DNA from: an uncultured Collinsella sp.
GTDB lineage: Bacteria > Actinomycetota > Coriobacteriia > Coriobacteriales > Coriobacteriaceae
Reading direction: 5' to 3'
Assembly (NCBI GenBank): GCA_937950415.1
Contig: CALFDL010000212.1
Coordinates: forward strand, 1 to 31,285
Length of the DNA: 31,285 nucleotides
Positions 15,032 through 23,244 of this stretch are shown here, one piece after another (within the stretch, counting starts at the first letter, position 1; each line of letters opens with the position of its first letter). The notes below the pieces were generated by a model. That model saw nothing but the letters and a program-made list of their open reading frames with translations. It did no database searches and was not told the origin of the DNA. The position numbers were made by a program, and so were the translations under genes.

Positions 15032-16312
15032 ATGAACAACAACGAGCCAAAAGACATTTTAATTAGCGTATTGTTCTCAGGCACTTATTTAGATGAAGGG
15101 AAAAATATCGGCCACGAGATTATCAACTTCTTCCCTGACGACAACGGCAATAGATACCTATACATACCCAGCAAGGGAACCATTGCGAAAAGCCACGACT
15201 TGAAATCAACGGCAATAATTCTCGCACATAAAGACGGCGAACAGAAAGTTGAGGTCGATGCACTCGCACGTTCTCTTGCTAGCGTGGATGAAAATGAAGT
15301 ATCGACAATAACGTTTAATGGAAAACCACTCTCAGCTCTTTTCGGCGATAACACGCACCGAGGCGAAAACGACAAAGAAGCCGGACTAAATCTTGCATGT
15401 CGTGTCGATGAGTTTTTGCTGCCGGCATCGGGGAAACGCATATTTATTGCAACTGGAAAGGAGGACGTCCTCAAAGATGACGAGCGCATTGAAGTATACG
15501 TAGGCGATGCCAAGATTCTCAACCAGTCTCAGAGAACGTACTTTTCAGAAGCGAAACGCAAAGAGGGCTACAGGAAATTAAGAGATCTGATTGATGACGA
15601 GAGTCTATGGAAAGAAGCGAGTGAAACCGCCTTCGCTGCCGAGAAACTGCAGAAAAGTGAAATACTCGCCGAGCATCAAACGCCAACTTTCCTAGAAATC
15701 GCAAAGAAGCAATACGATGAGCTAGTCTTTTCCAATTTGTTTGCCTATTACTTTAATTACAGCGACGAAGGCTTTCGGGAATTTGCTAAAGAGGTTTTAG
15801 GGCTACCAAATGTAGGCAGCATCACTTCTCTCGTAAGAGAGTCCGAGAACAATATCGATTTATGGATCGAAACAGAAACGCATGTCATAGTCATCGAGAA
15901 CAAAATTCGCTCCGGAATCAACGGAATTAAGCGAGGCGAGGATGGAGAAACCAACCAGCTCGAAAAATACTACGAACATGCAGAGACAAAATGTAGAGAG
16001 GGCCAGAAACTAGCCCTGTATTTATTTGCGCCAAACTACAGCAGCATTAAACCCTCCGATTTGAAAGGAATAGACCCGGAACGCAACACAGAGTGGGAGT
16101 ATGCGCTCATTACGTACAAAGAGATTTATAACTTCTTCAGTAAACACGCCACCTTATATGAAGATGAGTGTCATTTTTCCGACTTTTGTCGCGACTTGAA
16201 ATGCCACATCGAAACCTCCGAGGACAACAAGCGCAGGGTAATGCACGCAAGGTTCGCCCAAATGCTCGGAAACGCCGATCAATCCCGCATCTCTCCAACC
16301 CCCAACGATTAA
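15032..16312 (+). CDS. PD-(D/E)XK nuclease-family protein with unknown N-terminal domain
   Basis: This 426-residue protein has two parts. Residues about 225-400 fit the PD-(D/E)XK nuclease fold (PDDEXK_4-like): YDELVFSNLFAYYFN with an early acidic residue (E230), then NIDLWIE with D276, VIVIENKI with E289 and K291, and QLEKYY (309-314), the usual Q-x-x-x-Y element. The catalytic D-x12-E-N-K spacing is intact, so an active nuclease is expected. Residues 1-220 form a domain I do not recognise, with LFSGTYLDEGKNIGHEIINF (14-33) and a later FIATGKEDVLKDDERIEVYV (138-157). The start is set by GGAGG nine bases before the ATG; an upstream in-frame ATG at 14999 is less likely. The gene is clearly more AT-rich than its flanks, a sign of transfer, and ends before a bidirectional terminator. 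A DNA-targeting defence role is inferred. Confidence 0.8.
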   Translation: MNNNEPKDILISVLFSGTYLDEGKNIGHEIINFFPDDNGNRYLYIPSKGTIAKSHDLKSTAIILAHKDGEQKVEVDALARSLASVDENEVSTITFNGKPLSALFGDNTHRGENDKEAGLNLACRVDEFLLPASGKRIFIATGKEDVLKDDERIEVYVGDAKILNQSQRTYFSEAKRKEGYRKLRDLIDDESLWKEASETAFAAEKLQKSEILAEHQTPTFLEIAKKQYDELVFSNLFAYYFNYSDEGFREFAKEVLGLPNVGSITSLVRESENNIDLWIETETHVIVIENKIRSGINGIKRGEDGETNQLEKYYEHAETKCREGQKLALYLFAPNYSSIKPSDLKGIDPERNTEWEYALITYKEIYNFFSKHATLYEDECHFSDFCRDLKCHIETSEDNKRRVMHARFAQMLGNADQSRISPTPND

Positions 16313-16374
16313 GGCGCGTCTAATCTTCGAATCAACTGGCTCTTGGCCGCCAACTTCAAGCCAACCTCCAATTT

Positions 16375-16419
16375 AAAGCCCGGCCTGCGGCGCAATTGCC
16401 CCGCGGGCCGGGCGCTTTT
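16375..16419. terminator. Bidirectional terminator between convergent genes
   Basis: CCCGGCC (16379-16385) pairs with GGCCGGG (16406-16412), with AAAG and CTTTT at the outer edges. It separates the plus-strand nuclease gene from the minus-strand DnaB-like gene. Confidence 0.8.
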
Positions 16420-16432
16420 ATTGGTTATGGCA

Positions 16433-17266
16433 TCAGCAGAAAACTCGCACGTAGGCGGGGGTTTCGCCACCATGAACCATCCTCACCAGAGCGTCCGCAT
16501 TGCAGTGGGTCTCCGCGAATGTTGCGTCGTTCTCTCGGCCCTCTGCCGCAAAGCAACCTGCCAGGATGGCGGATGTCGGGCTGAGCATGTTGCGTAAGTC
16601 GCGCAGGATCGCATTTACCGGGCGGTTGTCGTCGAGCATTTCGAGTCCGTCGATTACGACCACGATGTTCTCTAGCACCGCCCTGTTCCACGTCTGATCG
16701 CCGAGCAACCAACTTGTTACAAGGTCCATGGTCATGTTGTCTTCGGCAAAGATGCCCAGGTTGCGTTGTTTGAGCCGCATCGTTGCGCGAACTGTCTCGA
16801 CCTGCCGTTCCTCGAGATCCTCCGGCACCTTGGCACCCATCTCAGCTTGAATCAGCCGGGCGACCGCATCCTCTTCACGCTCCCGCATCGGCACATAAAG
16901 CACGGTACACTGCTCGCTCAGGCATAAAACCGCATGCGCCAGCACGTTCGAAACGTCTTCATGCGCGCCACCAATCACGCTAAGCTTGCCTAGTCCAATA
17001 CCGCCGCTCAGGATGCCATCAACAGGCGTACCAGTCTTCAATACCCGCAGCGCCTCGAACACCGACGTTTCCATGGCATGATCGAGCCCGGAAGTCAGTC
17101 GATCATGGAAACGGCTTATGTCAAAGCCGTCATCGCCTCGTTCTTTACGAATCCAACCACGCTGGTTCGCGTATGTCGGCGGCATAACGCCTGGCAAGTT
17201 CATCAGCTCGCCCATACTCACAGAACGGCCAATTCGGTTGTCCCTGGAGTCCATCTTTAGCGTCAT
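16433..17266 (-). CDS. Degenerate DnaB-like RecA-fold protein coupled to rtcB
   Basis: This 277-residue protein resembles the C-terminal ATPase domain of DnaB helicases. The usual target-loop and Walker A region reads GILSGGIGLGKLSVIGGAHE (84-103): the DnaB-type IVLAARPGMGKT is replaced by SVIGGAHEDVSN, with no P-loop lysine. Walker B is preserved as NIVVVIDGLEML (200-211). A segment VLYVPMREREEDAVARLI aligns with the DnaB FSLEM region. It is much shorter than DnaB (~450) and lacks the N-terminal primase-binding domain. It is likely a nucleotide-binding or scaffolding protein rather than a helicase. The start at 17266 is chosen because GGAGGG lies upstream and overlaps the rtcB stop codon (TTAGGAGGG), which implies translational coupling. 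A longer start at 17344 would overlap rtcB by 68 bases. Function unknown. Confidence 0.6.
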   Translation of the reverse strand: MTLKMDSRDNRIGRSVSMGELMNLPGVMPPTYANQRGWIRKERGDDGFDISRFHDRLTSGLDHAMETSVFEALRVLKTGTPVDGILSGGIGLGKLSVIGGAHEDVSNVLAHAVLCLSEQCTVLYVPMREREEDAVARLIQAEMGAKVPEDLEERQVETVRATMRLKQRNLGIFAEDNMTMDLVTSWLLGDQTWNRAVLENIVVVIDGLEMLDDNRPVNAILRDLRNMLSPTSAILAGCFAAEGRENDATFAETHCNADALVRMVHGGETPAYVRVFC

Positions 17267-17276
17267 CGCAACCCTC

Positions 17277-18374
17277 CTAACGCCTACCGCGCTTACCAGT
17301 AGCCTTAAAATTCCAAATGGGCTTAAGCCGGTGAATAACATCAACCGTCGGGTCCATGAGCCTCAGTACATCATCCGCAGGCTTATACGCTTCGGGCGAC
17401 TCATCGAGCGTCGTCTCGCATGCGCTCGGACAGTAGATGCCAGCATCGCGCATCTCGTTAACGAACGACCTGGTATCGAGCGTTTGGAACGCTTTGGTGC
17501 GGCTCATCGCGCGACCCGTCCCGTGCGGCGCCGAGCAGTTCCAGTCCTCGTTTCCCTTGCCGCGCGCAATAACGGCACCGTCGCGCATGTTGAACGGAAT
17601 CAGCACCATCTCCCCCGCATGAGCGCTAATGGCGCCCTTGCGAATCATGCCGCCTTCCGAGATGTAGTTGTGCATGGTGGTAAAGCCGTCTCCGTCGAGT
17701 CGAATTCCCGTACGCTCAACAATCTGTGCGACAATCGCCTTGCGGTTCTGGTTCGAAAAGCGCTGGCAGTTATGCATATCGACGAGATACTCGGCAGAAA
17801 GATCGCCCTCGAGATACTTAAGCTCGTCGGGAATATCTGCCGTGCACGTCTTCTGCGCCAGCGCCTGATGGTGCTCCGCCGTCTGCTTGCCCATGTTGCG
17901 CGAGCCGGTGTGCACGACCAGATATTGGCACCCATCCTCGTCCTCGTCGAGTTCAATGAAGTGATTGCCGCCGCCCAGCGTGCCCATGGAGCGCTCAACC
18001 TTGCGTTTATCCTGCAGCCAATCACGCGACTCCATGCCAAAGTCCGTGAGTACGCAGGCAGGATCGCGATGAAGGCTAAAGCCCGTGGGCACCGCGCGCT
18101 TCACATCGCGATTGAACTGAATGAGGTCGTCGCGCGCAATGGTCTCCGCAAGCGCCACACAATACATACCGCATCCGATGTCGACGCCCACCAAATTAGG
18201 AATGACCTTGTCACCCAAGTTTGCCGTAAAACCAATCACGCAGCCCTTGCCCTTATGGGCATCGGGCATGATGCGAATCTTGGCGCCTTCAAATGCTGGG
18301 CAGCTGGAAATCTCCTCGATCTGCTCCTCGGTTGAATCCTCAAGATTCTCGGCAAAGACTTTGATGTCTGCCAT
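17277..18374 (-). CDS. rtcB: RtcB-family RNA ligase
   Basis: RtcB joins 2',3'-cyclic phosphate (or 3'-phosphate) RNA ends to 5'-OH ends using GTP and Mn2+, in tRNA splicing or RNA repair. The 365-residue protein shows the full set of active-site motifs: MPDAHKGKGCVIGF (36-49), VGVDIGCGM with metal ligands D65 and C68, GTLGGGNHF with H139, VVHTGSRNMG with H156, GAISAH with H253, and SAPHGTGRAMSR with H285, the histidine guanylylated during catalysis. Length is a little below that of E. coli RtcB (408). The start at 18374 follows CAGGAGAAAT; a longer in-frame start at 18452 has no support. It is divergent from a WYL-domain regulator 222 bp away and coupled to a DnaB-like gene downstream. Context suggests stress- or damage-induced RNA repair rather than tRNA splicing. 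Confidence 0.93.
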   Translation of the reverse strand: MADIKVFAENLEDSTEEQIEEISSCPAFEGAKIRIMPDAHKGKGCVIGFTANLGDKVIPNLVGVDIGCGMYCVALAETIARDDLIQFNRDVKRAVPTGFSLHRDPACVLTDFGMESRDWLQDKRKVERSMGTLGGGNHFIELDEDEDGCQYLVVHTGSRNMGKQTAEHHQALAQKTCTADIPDELKYLEGDLSAEYLVDMHNCQRFSNQNRKAIVAQIVERTGIRLDGDGFTTMHNYISEGGMIRKGAISAHAGEMVLIPFNMRDGAVIARGKGNEDWNCSAPHGTGRAMSRTKAFQTLDTRSFVNEMRDAGIYCPSACETTLDESPEAYKPADDVLRLMDPTVDVIHRLKPIWNFKATGKRGRR

Positions 18375-18596
18375 CGCATTTCTCCTGTTCTGATCCTTGT
18401 AAACCGGAACCGGCCCCAAGCTAACAGGGCGCACGTCGCACCGGCTAGCCAAACCGCCGATTTCCGTTTAACCACCTTTCGCCCTATTCGGGCCCTTATT
18501 GCTGCGAATACTACGGTCGCACGGGCTACAATGAGTCCCAATAACAGGTCTTGTTTTGCATCTCCGGCTGATACCCTGCCGGCGAAAGGAGACAAC
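18375..18596. promoter_or_regulatory. Divergent promoter region of rtcB and the WYL regulator
   Basis: This 222-bp gap must hold the promoters of both transcription units. I see a TACAAT box at 18527-18532 on the plus strand about 65 bp before the GTG start, but no good -35 at the right spacing, so the boxes are uncertain. It is the natural place for the WYL protein to bind. Confidence 0.4.
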
Positions 18597-19607
18597 GTGG
18601 CGAACAGACCAAACCAAAAGCTGAGGCTTCTGTTCCTGCTTAAAACCTTGATGGAAAAGACCGACAGCACGCACGGGCTCACAACGCAGCAGATCATCGA
18701 GGAGCTCGCCTATCACGATCTCGAGGCCGAACGAAAGGCCATCTATCGCGACCTGCAAACGCTTCGCGACTTTGGGCTCACCATCGACCAGCGCGGCGGC
18801 AAGGAATGGGCGTTGGCCTCGCGCCCGCTCGACCTGCAAGAACTCATCATGCTTGTTGACGCCGTGCAGAGTTCGCCGTTTTTGACCGATGAGTTGACCG
18901 ACCATCTTATCGGCAAGCTGCAAAGCCTCGCCAGCTTGGGCGAACGCGAACTTATGCACAAGCGCGTCGACGTGCCTTCGCGCGTGAAGATGCAAAACTC
19001 TGATGCCCTGCTCAACATCGACCTGATTCAGCAGGCCATGCGCGAAAAACGAAAGATACGGTTCCGTTACTTCCACTACAACGCCGCCAAGCAAAAGGCC
19101 CTCAATCATGGTGGCGACACCTACGAGCTCACACCTGTACGCCTTATCTACTCCGACGAGCTCTATTACATGATCGGGTTTCGAGATAAATGGGCTAATG
19201 CCGGCTCGGGTCATCAGCCGTTCACGCCTTATCGCGTCGATCGTATGCTCGACGTTGCGGTGTCCGAAGAGTCCGCGACCAAAGATTCGCGCATCGCCGG
19301 CTATGTGCTCGAGGACCACGTTTCGCCATCGTTTGGAGTCTATGCGGCCGATAAGACCACCGTGGTGCTGGAACTTGACGACCGCGCGATGAACCCGCTC
19401 ATCGACAAGTTTGGACTGGACGCCGTTGTGTTTGAAAACCAGGACGGGCGCCTGTTGGCAACTGTCAAAGCCCCGCTGTCACCGCAGTTCTTTGGCTGGT
19501 TGCTGCAACTCAGCACGTTCATTAAGATCGTTCAACCTCAAAGTGCCATCGATACGTATCTCGACTATCTCGATAGCACGCGTGCGCTCTACCAGGAAGA
19601 CAGGTAA
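18597..19607 (+). CDS. WYL-domain transcriptional regulator
   Basis: This 336-residue regulator has an N-terminal winged helix (residues about 5-75, with TTQQIIEEL and AIYRDLQTLRDFGLTIDQ) followed by a WYL domain. The WYL core reads IRFRYFHYNAA, then YELTPVRLIYSDELYYMIGF, with FTPYRVDRM downstream; the tripeptide itself is altered to LYY. WYL domains sense nucleic acids or nucleotides and often control defence or repair genes. The start is GTG at 18597 with AAAGGAG upstream; the in-frame ATG at 18531 overlaps a -10-like box and is rejected. The helicase-nuclease gene starts seven bases after the stop, so they form an operon. It is divergent from rtcB and may control both directions. Confidence 0.88.
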   Translation: MANRPNQKLRLLFLLKTLMEKTDSTHGLTTQQIIEELAYHDLEAERKAIYRDLQTLRDFGLTIDQRGGKEWALASRPLDLQELIMLVDAVQSSPFLTDELTDHLIGKLQSLASLGERELMHKRVDVPSRVKMQNSDALLNIDLIQQAMREKRKIRFRYFHYNAAKQKALNHGGDTYELTPVRLIYSDELYYMIGFRDKWANAGSGHQPFTPYRVDRMLDVAVSEESATKDSRIAGYVLEDHVSPSFGVYAADKTTVVLELDDRAMNPLIDKFGLDAVVFENQDGRLLATVKAPLSPQFFGWLLQLSTFIKIVQPQSAIDTYLDYLDSTRALYQEDR

Positions 19608-19614
19608 TACTGCC

Positions 19615-22600
19615 ATGAACATGACCCCCAAATTCAACGTATCGTTCGAGCGCCTGAATCCTGAACAGCGCAAGGCCGTCGAATGCCTAGATGGTCCGCT
19701 GCTCGTCATTGCCGGTCCCGGCACCGGCAAGACGCAGTTACTGAGCCTGCGCGCGGCGAACATCCTGGCCAAGCGCGATGCCGCCCCACGCAACATCCTC
19801 TGCCTCACCTATACCGAGGCGGGCGCGGAAGCCATGCGCAAACGCCTGATTGAACTCATTGGGCGCGACGCCTATGGCATCGAAGTCAGTACGTTCCACG
19901 GATTTGCAAGCAGCATCAGGTCGCGCTATCCCGAGTTTTTCACACGCCCTGCGACCGACACACTCATCACGAGCTTGCATCAGCAGGAGATCTTCGACCG
20001 CCTGCTCAAATCGCTTCCCTTTGGGTCGCCCCTGGGCGGAGGGTCGCCCGATATGCCCGCGCAAAACATCGGCAAGATGATCGGCTTTGTCTCCAAGACC
20101 AAGCGCAGCGGCCTGGATTACGACGTGCTGAGCGCCATTGCACAGCAGAATATCGACGCCGCTGCCTGGCTCACCGAGCATTCCGAGCTGCTTACGCTCG
20201 CCTGCGAAAGGGCAAGCGCTGCGTTGGCAGAACGCTTTGAGGAAGAAGTCGAGCGTGCCTGCGGCATGGCGTCCACATCGCTCACCCGCCCGATCGGCTG
20301 TCCTGCTGGCACGTATGTGCCCTATATCCTTGAGCTGCGCGATACCATTCGCCGCGCCGAGCTCATCGATGAGAAGGGCAAGTCCTCGGGATACACCAAG
20401 GTGCGCGATGCCTTCTTTGGAGGCAGCAACTCTCAGGGGCGCACCTTTAAGATTGCGGAGCAGAGCGAGCGACTTAAGACCGCTTGCGACGTCGCGCGTC
20501 GCTACCAGAGCGAGCTCGACCAGCACCATCTCTACGATTACGATGACATGATCGGCGACTTTGTTGACGCCGTCGAGCACAACGACGCGCTACGCCAAGT
20601 GCTCCAGGATACCTATACCTATATCCAGGTTGACGAGTTCCAGGACACCAATGGTGCCCAGATGCGCATCATCGAGCTGCTCTGCGACGGCGTTGATGCG
20701 CCCAATATCATGGCCGTCGGCGACGATGACCAGGCCATCATGCGTTTTCAGGGCGCCACGATCGAATGTGCCAACCAGTTTGCGGCCGAGTTCTCGCCCC
20801 GGAGCATCGTGCTCAAGACCAACTATCGCTCCACGCCCGCCATCGTTGAGCTTGGTCAAGCTATCGCCCAGCAAATCGAATACCGACTCGATGCCAGCTC
20901 GAATAAGTCAATCGAAGCCTTTAAGCCTCAGAGTGACCAGGTCAGCTTTAGCGAGAACGTCTACGCCGGCAAAGCCGAGGAATACGCCGCCGTTGCCGCG
21001 AGCATTAGGCAGAGGATTGATGCTGGTTACCTCGATGACTGCGAAGATCCCGATGAAGGAATTGCAGTCATCTCTTCCAAACACGCCGCATTGCGCTCGC
21101 TGATCCCCTTCCTCGTTAAGGAAAACGTGCCGTTTTCGTATCGCGAGCGGCAGAATCTCTTTGCCTCCGAGCGCATGCAGACGACGTTGGCACTGTTGCG
21201 CTGCGTTACCGCGTTTGCTCGCGGGCAAAAGGAGCTCGCCAGCAGCTATCTTCCGCAGATTGTCTGTGCCGCCGAGCTGGGCGGCGACCATCCATCGTCC
21301 GTGACGTTTGCGCTCAGCGCCAAGCGTGAGCATCGCGGCGACTGGATGGCCGCCATGCGCGAGGGCAATAGTGCCTGCGTCAAAGAGCTGCACGACGATC
21401 TTATGCAGTGGGCGGCAGAGGCCAATGCCTCGCCTGTCCGGGATTTGCTCTTTAAGATTGCCGAACGCAGCCTTGGCTATTACCGGCATCGCAAAGATCA
21501 AGATCCGCTAGGCGCCGCCGAATTCAATGCCGGCATCCGCGCCCTACTCGCCTTTGCCGAGGGTGAAATGGGCGACGCGCGCCGCATGGGACGCACGCTT
21601 CGCCTGCCCGATATTGTCGACAAACTCGACGCCGCTCAAAAGTTTGGCGTGAGCATCGACGCGTCCATCGATCTCGGCACGCCGGGAGCTGTTCGCCTCA
21701 CCAGCGCCCATAGCTCGAAGGGCCTAGAGTTCGACTGCGTCTATTTGCTCGACGCCGATGACTCTACCTGGCACAAAGGCGCCGGCGGCATGAGCTTGTA
21801 CCCGTCCAACCTGCTTATTCGCGACGAAAAGGATGACGACGACGCACGCCGCCTGTTATTTGTCGCCATCACGCGCGCTAAACGACACCTCGAGCTGTGC
21901 CGCGCCGGCGGGTCGGCACTGCAGGAGCTCACGGGGCTTATCGACTCTTGCGAAGTCACCGTCGAGGCAAACCAGCTCAGCACCGCCATCGAAACCGAAT
22001 GGCGCGACAACTACGCGTTCGATACGCCCGAGCTCTGCGCGCTTTTGGAGCCTCACACCGACGTGAAGTTTCTCTCTGCAACAGCGCTCAACAACTTTGT
22101 GACGTACGAGCCTGGATGCGCAAATAGCCAGCACTTCCCCGAAAAGCAGATTGTGCGCCTGCCCACTGCGCCTACGATCCAAACCGAATTCGGCACCATC
22201 GTTCACGCGATGTTCGAAGAAATCGTTAATCGGATGGCAACCGATGGCGAGGCGGCAATCGAGGCAATTGAGGCCGAGTATCGTCAGCAGATTTCGTGGC
22301 TCGATTTTGCCTCCGAGGATGTCCACCGTTATTCGGAGCGCTTCGAACGCATTTGTCGTGCATTCGTCCCCTGGCTTGTCGAGCACGTGCGCGGCTACCG
22401 TTGCATCACGGAAGCGAACATGCAGTGTCTAACTGCCGGTGGAACCCCGCTCTTCGGTTTTCTTGATCTGCTCCTCGTTGACGATGCAGCTAAAACGGTG
22501 CAGATTGTCGACTACAAGACCGGCTTTGGCAAGGAGGTGCCCGCGGGCTATCATCGCCAGCTCAAGTTCTACAAACTGCTGGTCGAGACGTCGACCGAGT

Positions 22601-22902
22601 TTTATGGCTACACCGTCACTTCCATGGGCGATTACTATGTCGAGCCCGACAAGGCAACGAATGAGCTGCGTCCGCCGTTCTCGACGACCGCCAGCGCCGA
22701 TGACATTGCCGAGCTCGAACACCTCATCGATGCCGTATGGTCGCGCATTGAACACGGCGCCTGGGATACCAGCGCTTTTGAGCAAAGTGGAGCTTACGAA
22801 CTGGCCGTTGAGGAACAAAAGGGCTGCCGCAAAAAAGCCGATAAAACCGAGGTCATGCAGCGCGCCTACGAGCATTGGCTAGTCGAGAACCCCGGAATGT
22901 GA
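19615..22902 (+). CDS. UvrD/Rep-type superfamily 1 helicase fused to a RecB-like nuclease
   Basis: This 1,095-residue protein combines a complete SF1A helicase with a C-terminal PD-(D/E)XK nuclease, as in AddA/RecB. Helicase motifs: Walker A AGPGTGKT (33-40), motif Ia LTYTEAGAEAM, Walker B VDEFQDT (339-345), GDDDQAIMRFQGA (369-381), TNYRST (402-407), SAHSSKGLEFD (697-707) and LLFVAITRAKRHLEL (747-761). Nuclease residues: H864 in TIVHAMFEE, D951 in FGFLDLLLVD, and D966/K968 in VDYKTG, followed by QLKFYKLLV. All catalytic residues appear intact. It lacks an obvious AddB partner here, so it probably works alone or with a distant partner. The start is seven bases after the WYL gene; SD is weak, and coupling is likely. 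The stop codon TGA lies inside a dispersed hairpin repeat. DNA end processing, repair or anti-phage activity is inferred. Confidence 0.92.
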   Translation: MNMTPKFNVSFERLNPEQRKAVECLDGPLLVIAGPGTGKTQLLSLRAANILAKRDAAPRNILCLTYTEAGAEAMRKRLIELIGRDAYGIEVSTFHGFASSIRSRYPEFFTRPATDTLITSLHQQEIFDRLLKSLPFGSPLGGGSPDMPAQNIGKMIGFVSKTKRSGLDYDVLSAIAQQNIDAAAWLTEHSELLTLACERASAALAERFEEEVERACGMASTSLTRPIGCPAGTYVPYILELRDTIRRAELIDEKGKSSGYTKVRDAFFGGSNSQGRTFKIAEQSERLKTACDVARRYQSELDQHHLYDYDDMIGDFVDAVEHNDALRQVLQDTYTYIQVDEFQDTNGAQMRIIELLCDGVDAPNIMAVGDDDQAIMRFQGATIECANQFAAEFSPRSIVLKTNYRSTPAIVELGQAIAQQIEYRLDASSNKSIEAFKPQSDQVSFSENVYAGKAEEYAAVAASIRQRIDAGYLDDCEDPDEGIAVISSKHAALRSLIPFLVKENVPFSYRERQNLFASERMQTTLALLRCVTAFARGQKELASSYLPQIVCAAELGGDHPSSVTFALSAKREHRGDWMAAMREGNSACVKELHDDLMQWAAEANASPVRDLLFKIAERSLGYYRHRKDQDPLGAAEFNAGIRALLAFAEGEMGDARRMGRTLRLPDIVDKLDAAQKFGVSIDASIDLGTPGAVRLTSAHSSKGLEFDCVYLLDADDSTWHKGAGGMSLYPSNLLIRDEKDDDDARRLLFVAITRAKRHLELCRAGGSALQELTGLIDSCEVTVEANQLSTAIETEWRDNYAFDTPELCALLEPHTDVKFLSATALNNFVTYEPGCANSQHFPEKQIVRLPTAPTIQTEFGTIVHAMFEEIVNRMATDGEAAIEAIEAEYRQQISWLDFASEDVHRYSERFERICRAFVPWLVEHVRGYRCITEANMQCLTAGGTPLFGFLDLLLVDDAAKTVQIVDYKTGFGKEVPAGYHRQLKFYKLLVETSTEFYGYTVTSMGDYYVEPDKATNELRPPFSTTASADDIAELEHLIDAVWSRIEHGAWDTSAFEQSGAYELAVEEQKGCRKKADKTEVMQRAYEHWLVENPGM

Positions 22903-22925
22903 CAAACGGACTATCCCATTGTCAC
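22899..22925. repeat. Dispersed GTGACAA hairpin repeat, copy 2 (decayed)
   Basis: GTGACAA (22899-22905) pairs with TTGTCAC (22919-22925); the inner positions have drifted from copies 1 and 3. The helicase stop codon is within the first arm. Confidence 0.7.
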
Positions 22926-22957
22926 GACCCGCCTGGCTTTTGGAGCGGCATTGCCGT

Positions 22958-22986
22958 TTGTCCAAAATGGCATTCATGGGTAGAAT
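22958..22986 (+). promoter_or_regulatory. Promoter of the candidate antitoxin RNA
   Basis: TTGTCC (22958-22963) and TAGAAT (22981-22986) are separated by exactly 17 bp, a good sigma-70-type arrangement. No open reading frame with a ribosome site follows; a hairpin and then a terminator do. Confidence 0.65.
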
Positions 22987-22992
22987 AGTGTC

Positions 22993-23076
22993 GACGGCAG
23001 CCCAAGTTCTGCTAAGCTGGGCAGCGCCGTTGCTTGGATTAAGGGGTCAACGCCTTAGCGGCGGCGACCCCTTCTA
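22993..23076 (+). ncRNA. Candidate antisense RNA (type I antitoxin)
   Basis: A transcript starting about seven bases after the TAGAAT box would be roughly 84 nt. It would contain a first hairpin (ACGGC at 22994-22998 with GCCGT at 23026-23030, inner GCCCA/TGGGC) and end at the GGGGTC/GACCCC hairpin (23036-23073). Its last 20 or so bases are antisense to the final codons and stop of the 41-residue peptide gene on the other strand. Boundaries are estimated. Confidence 0.55.
23036..23073. terminator. Terminator hairpin, copy 2 of the 38-bp repeat
   Basis: It has the same stem as at 9557-9594, with one difference in the loop. On the plus strand it would end the antisense RNA; on the minus strand it would end the small peptide mRNA, whose stop codon (23057-23055) lies inside it. 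Confidence 0.75.
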
Positions 23077-23180
23077 TGTTGCTTCGAACGCTGCTTGAGT
23101 GCCTCGGAAAGGCCGACAAGCGCCGTGAAGAACGAGACCAAAGCGGTCAGAAGTCTCACGAAATCAATCAAATCGGTCAT
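23055..23180 (-). CDS. 41-residue hydrophobic/basic peptide, type I toxin candidate
   Basis: The peptide begins MTDLIDFVRLLTALVSFFTA, continues LVGLSEALKQ and ends in a very basic tail (RSKQHRRGRRR). Residues about 4-25 can form one membrane-spanning helix. This layout, a short hydrophobic helix plus charged C-terminus, is typical of type I toxins such as TxpA/BsrG and holin-like toxins; sequence identity to them is not claimed. The start has an excellent SD, GGGAGGTGATG, seven to eight bases upstream. A TAGAAT box lies at 23250-23245 on the same strand. The 3' end overlaps a divergently promoted antisense RNA and shares a bidirectional terminator with it. It is isolated from its neighbours and not part of an operon. 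Membrane depolarisation upon release from the antitoxin is the inferred action. Confidence 0.7.
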   Translation of the reverse strand: MTDLIDFVRLLTALVSFFTALVGLSEALKQRSKQHRRGRRR

Positions 23181-23244
23181 GGGCATCACCTCCCATCAGA
23201 TGGAGGGCGCTGCCCGGCACATGGAACTGCCGTCAACGATACCG

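Noticed and set aside
17118..18335. A 405-codon plus-strand frame opposite rtcB
   Set aside because: All RtcB active-site motifs are on the minus strand; the plus frame is a shadow.
18531..18596. An upstream ATG extending the WYL regulator by 22 residues
   Set aside because: It overlaps a -10-like box and has no SD, while GTG at 18597 has AAAGGAG.
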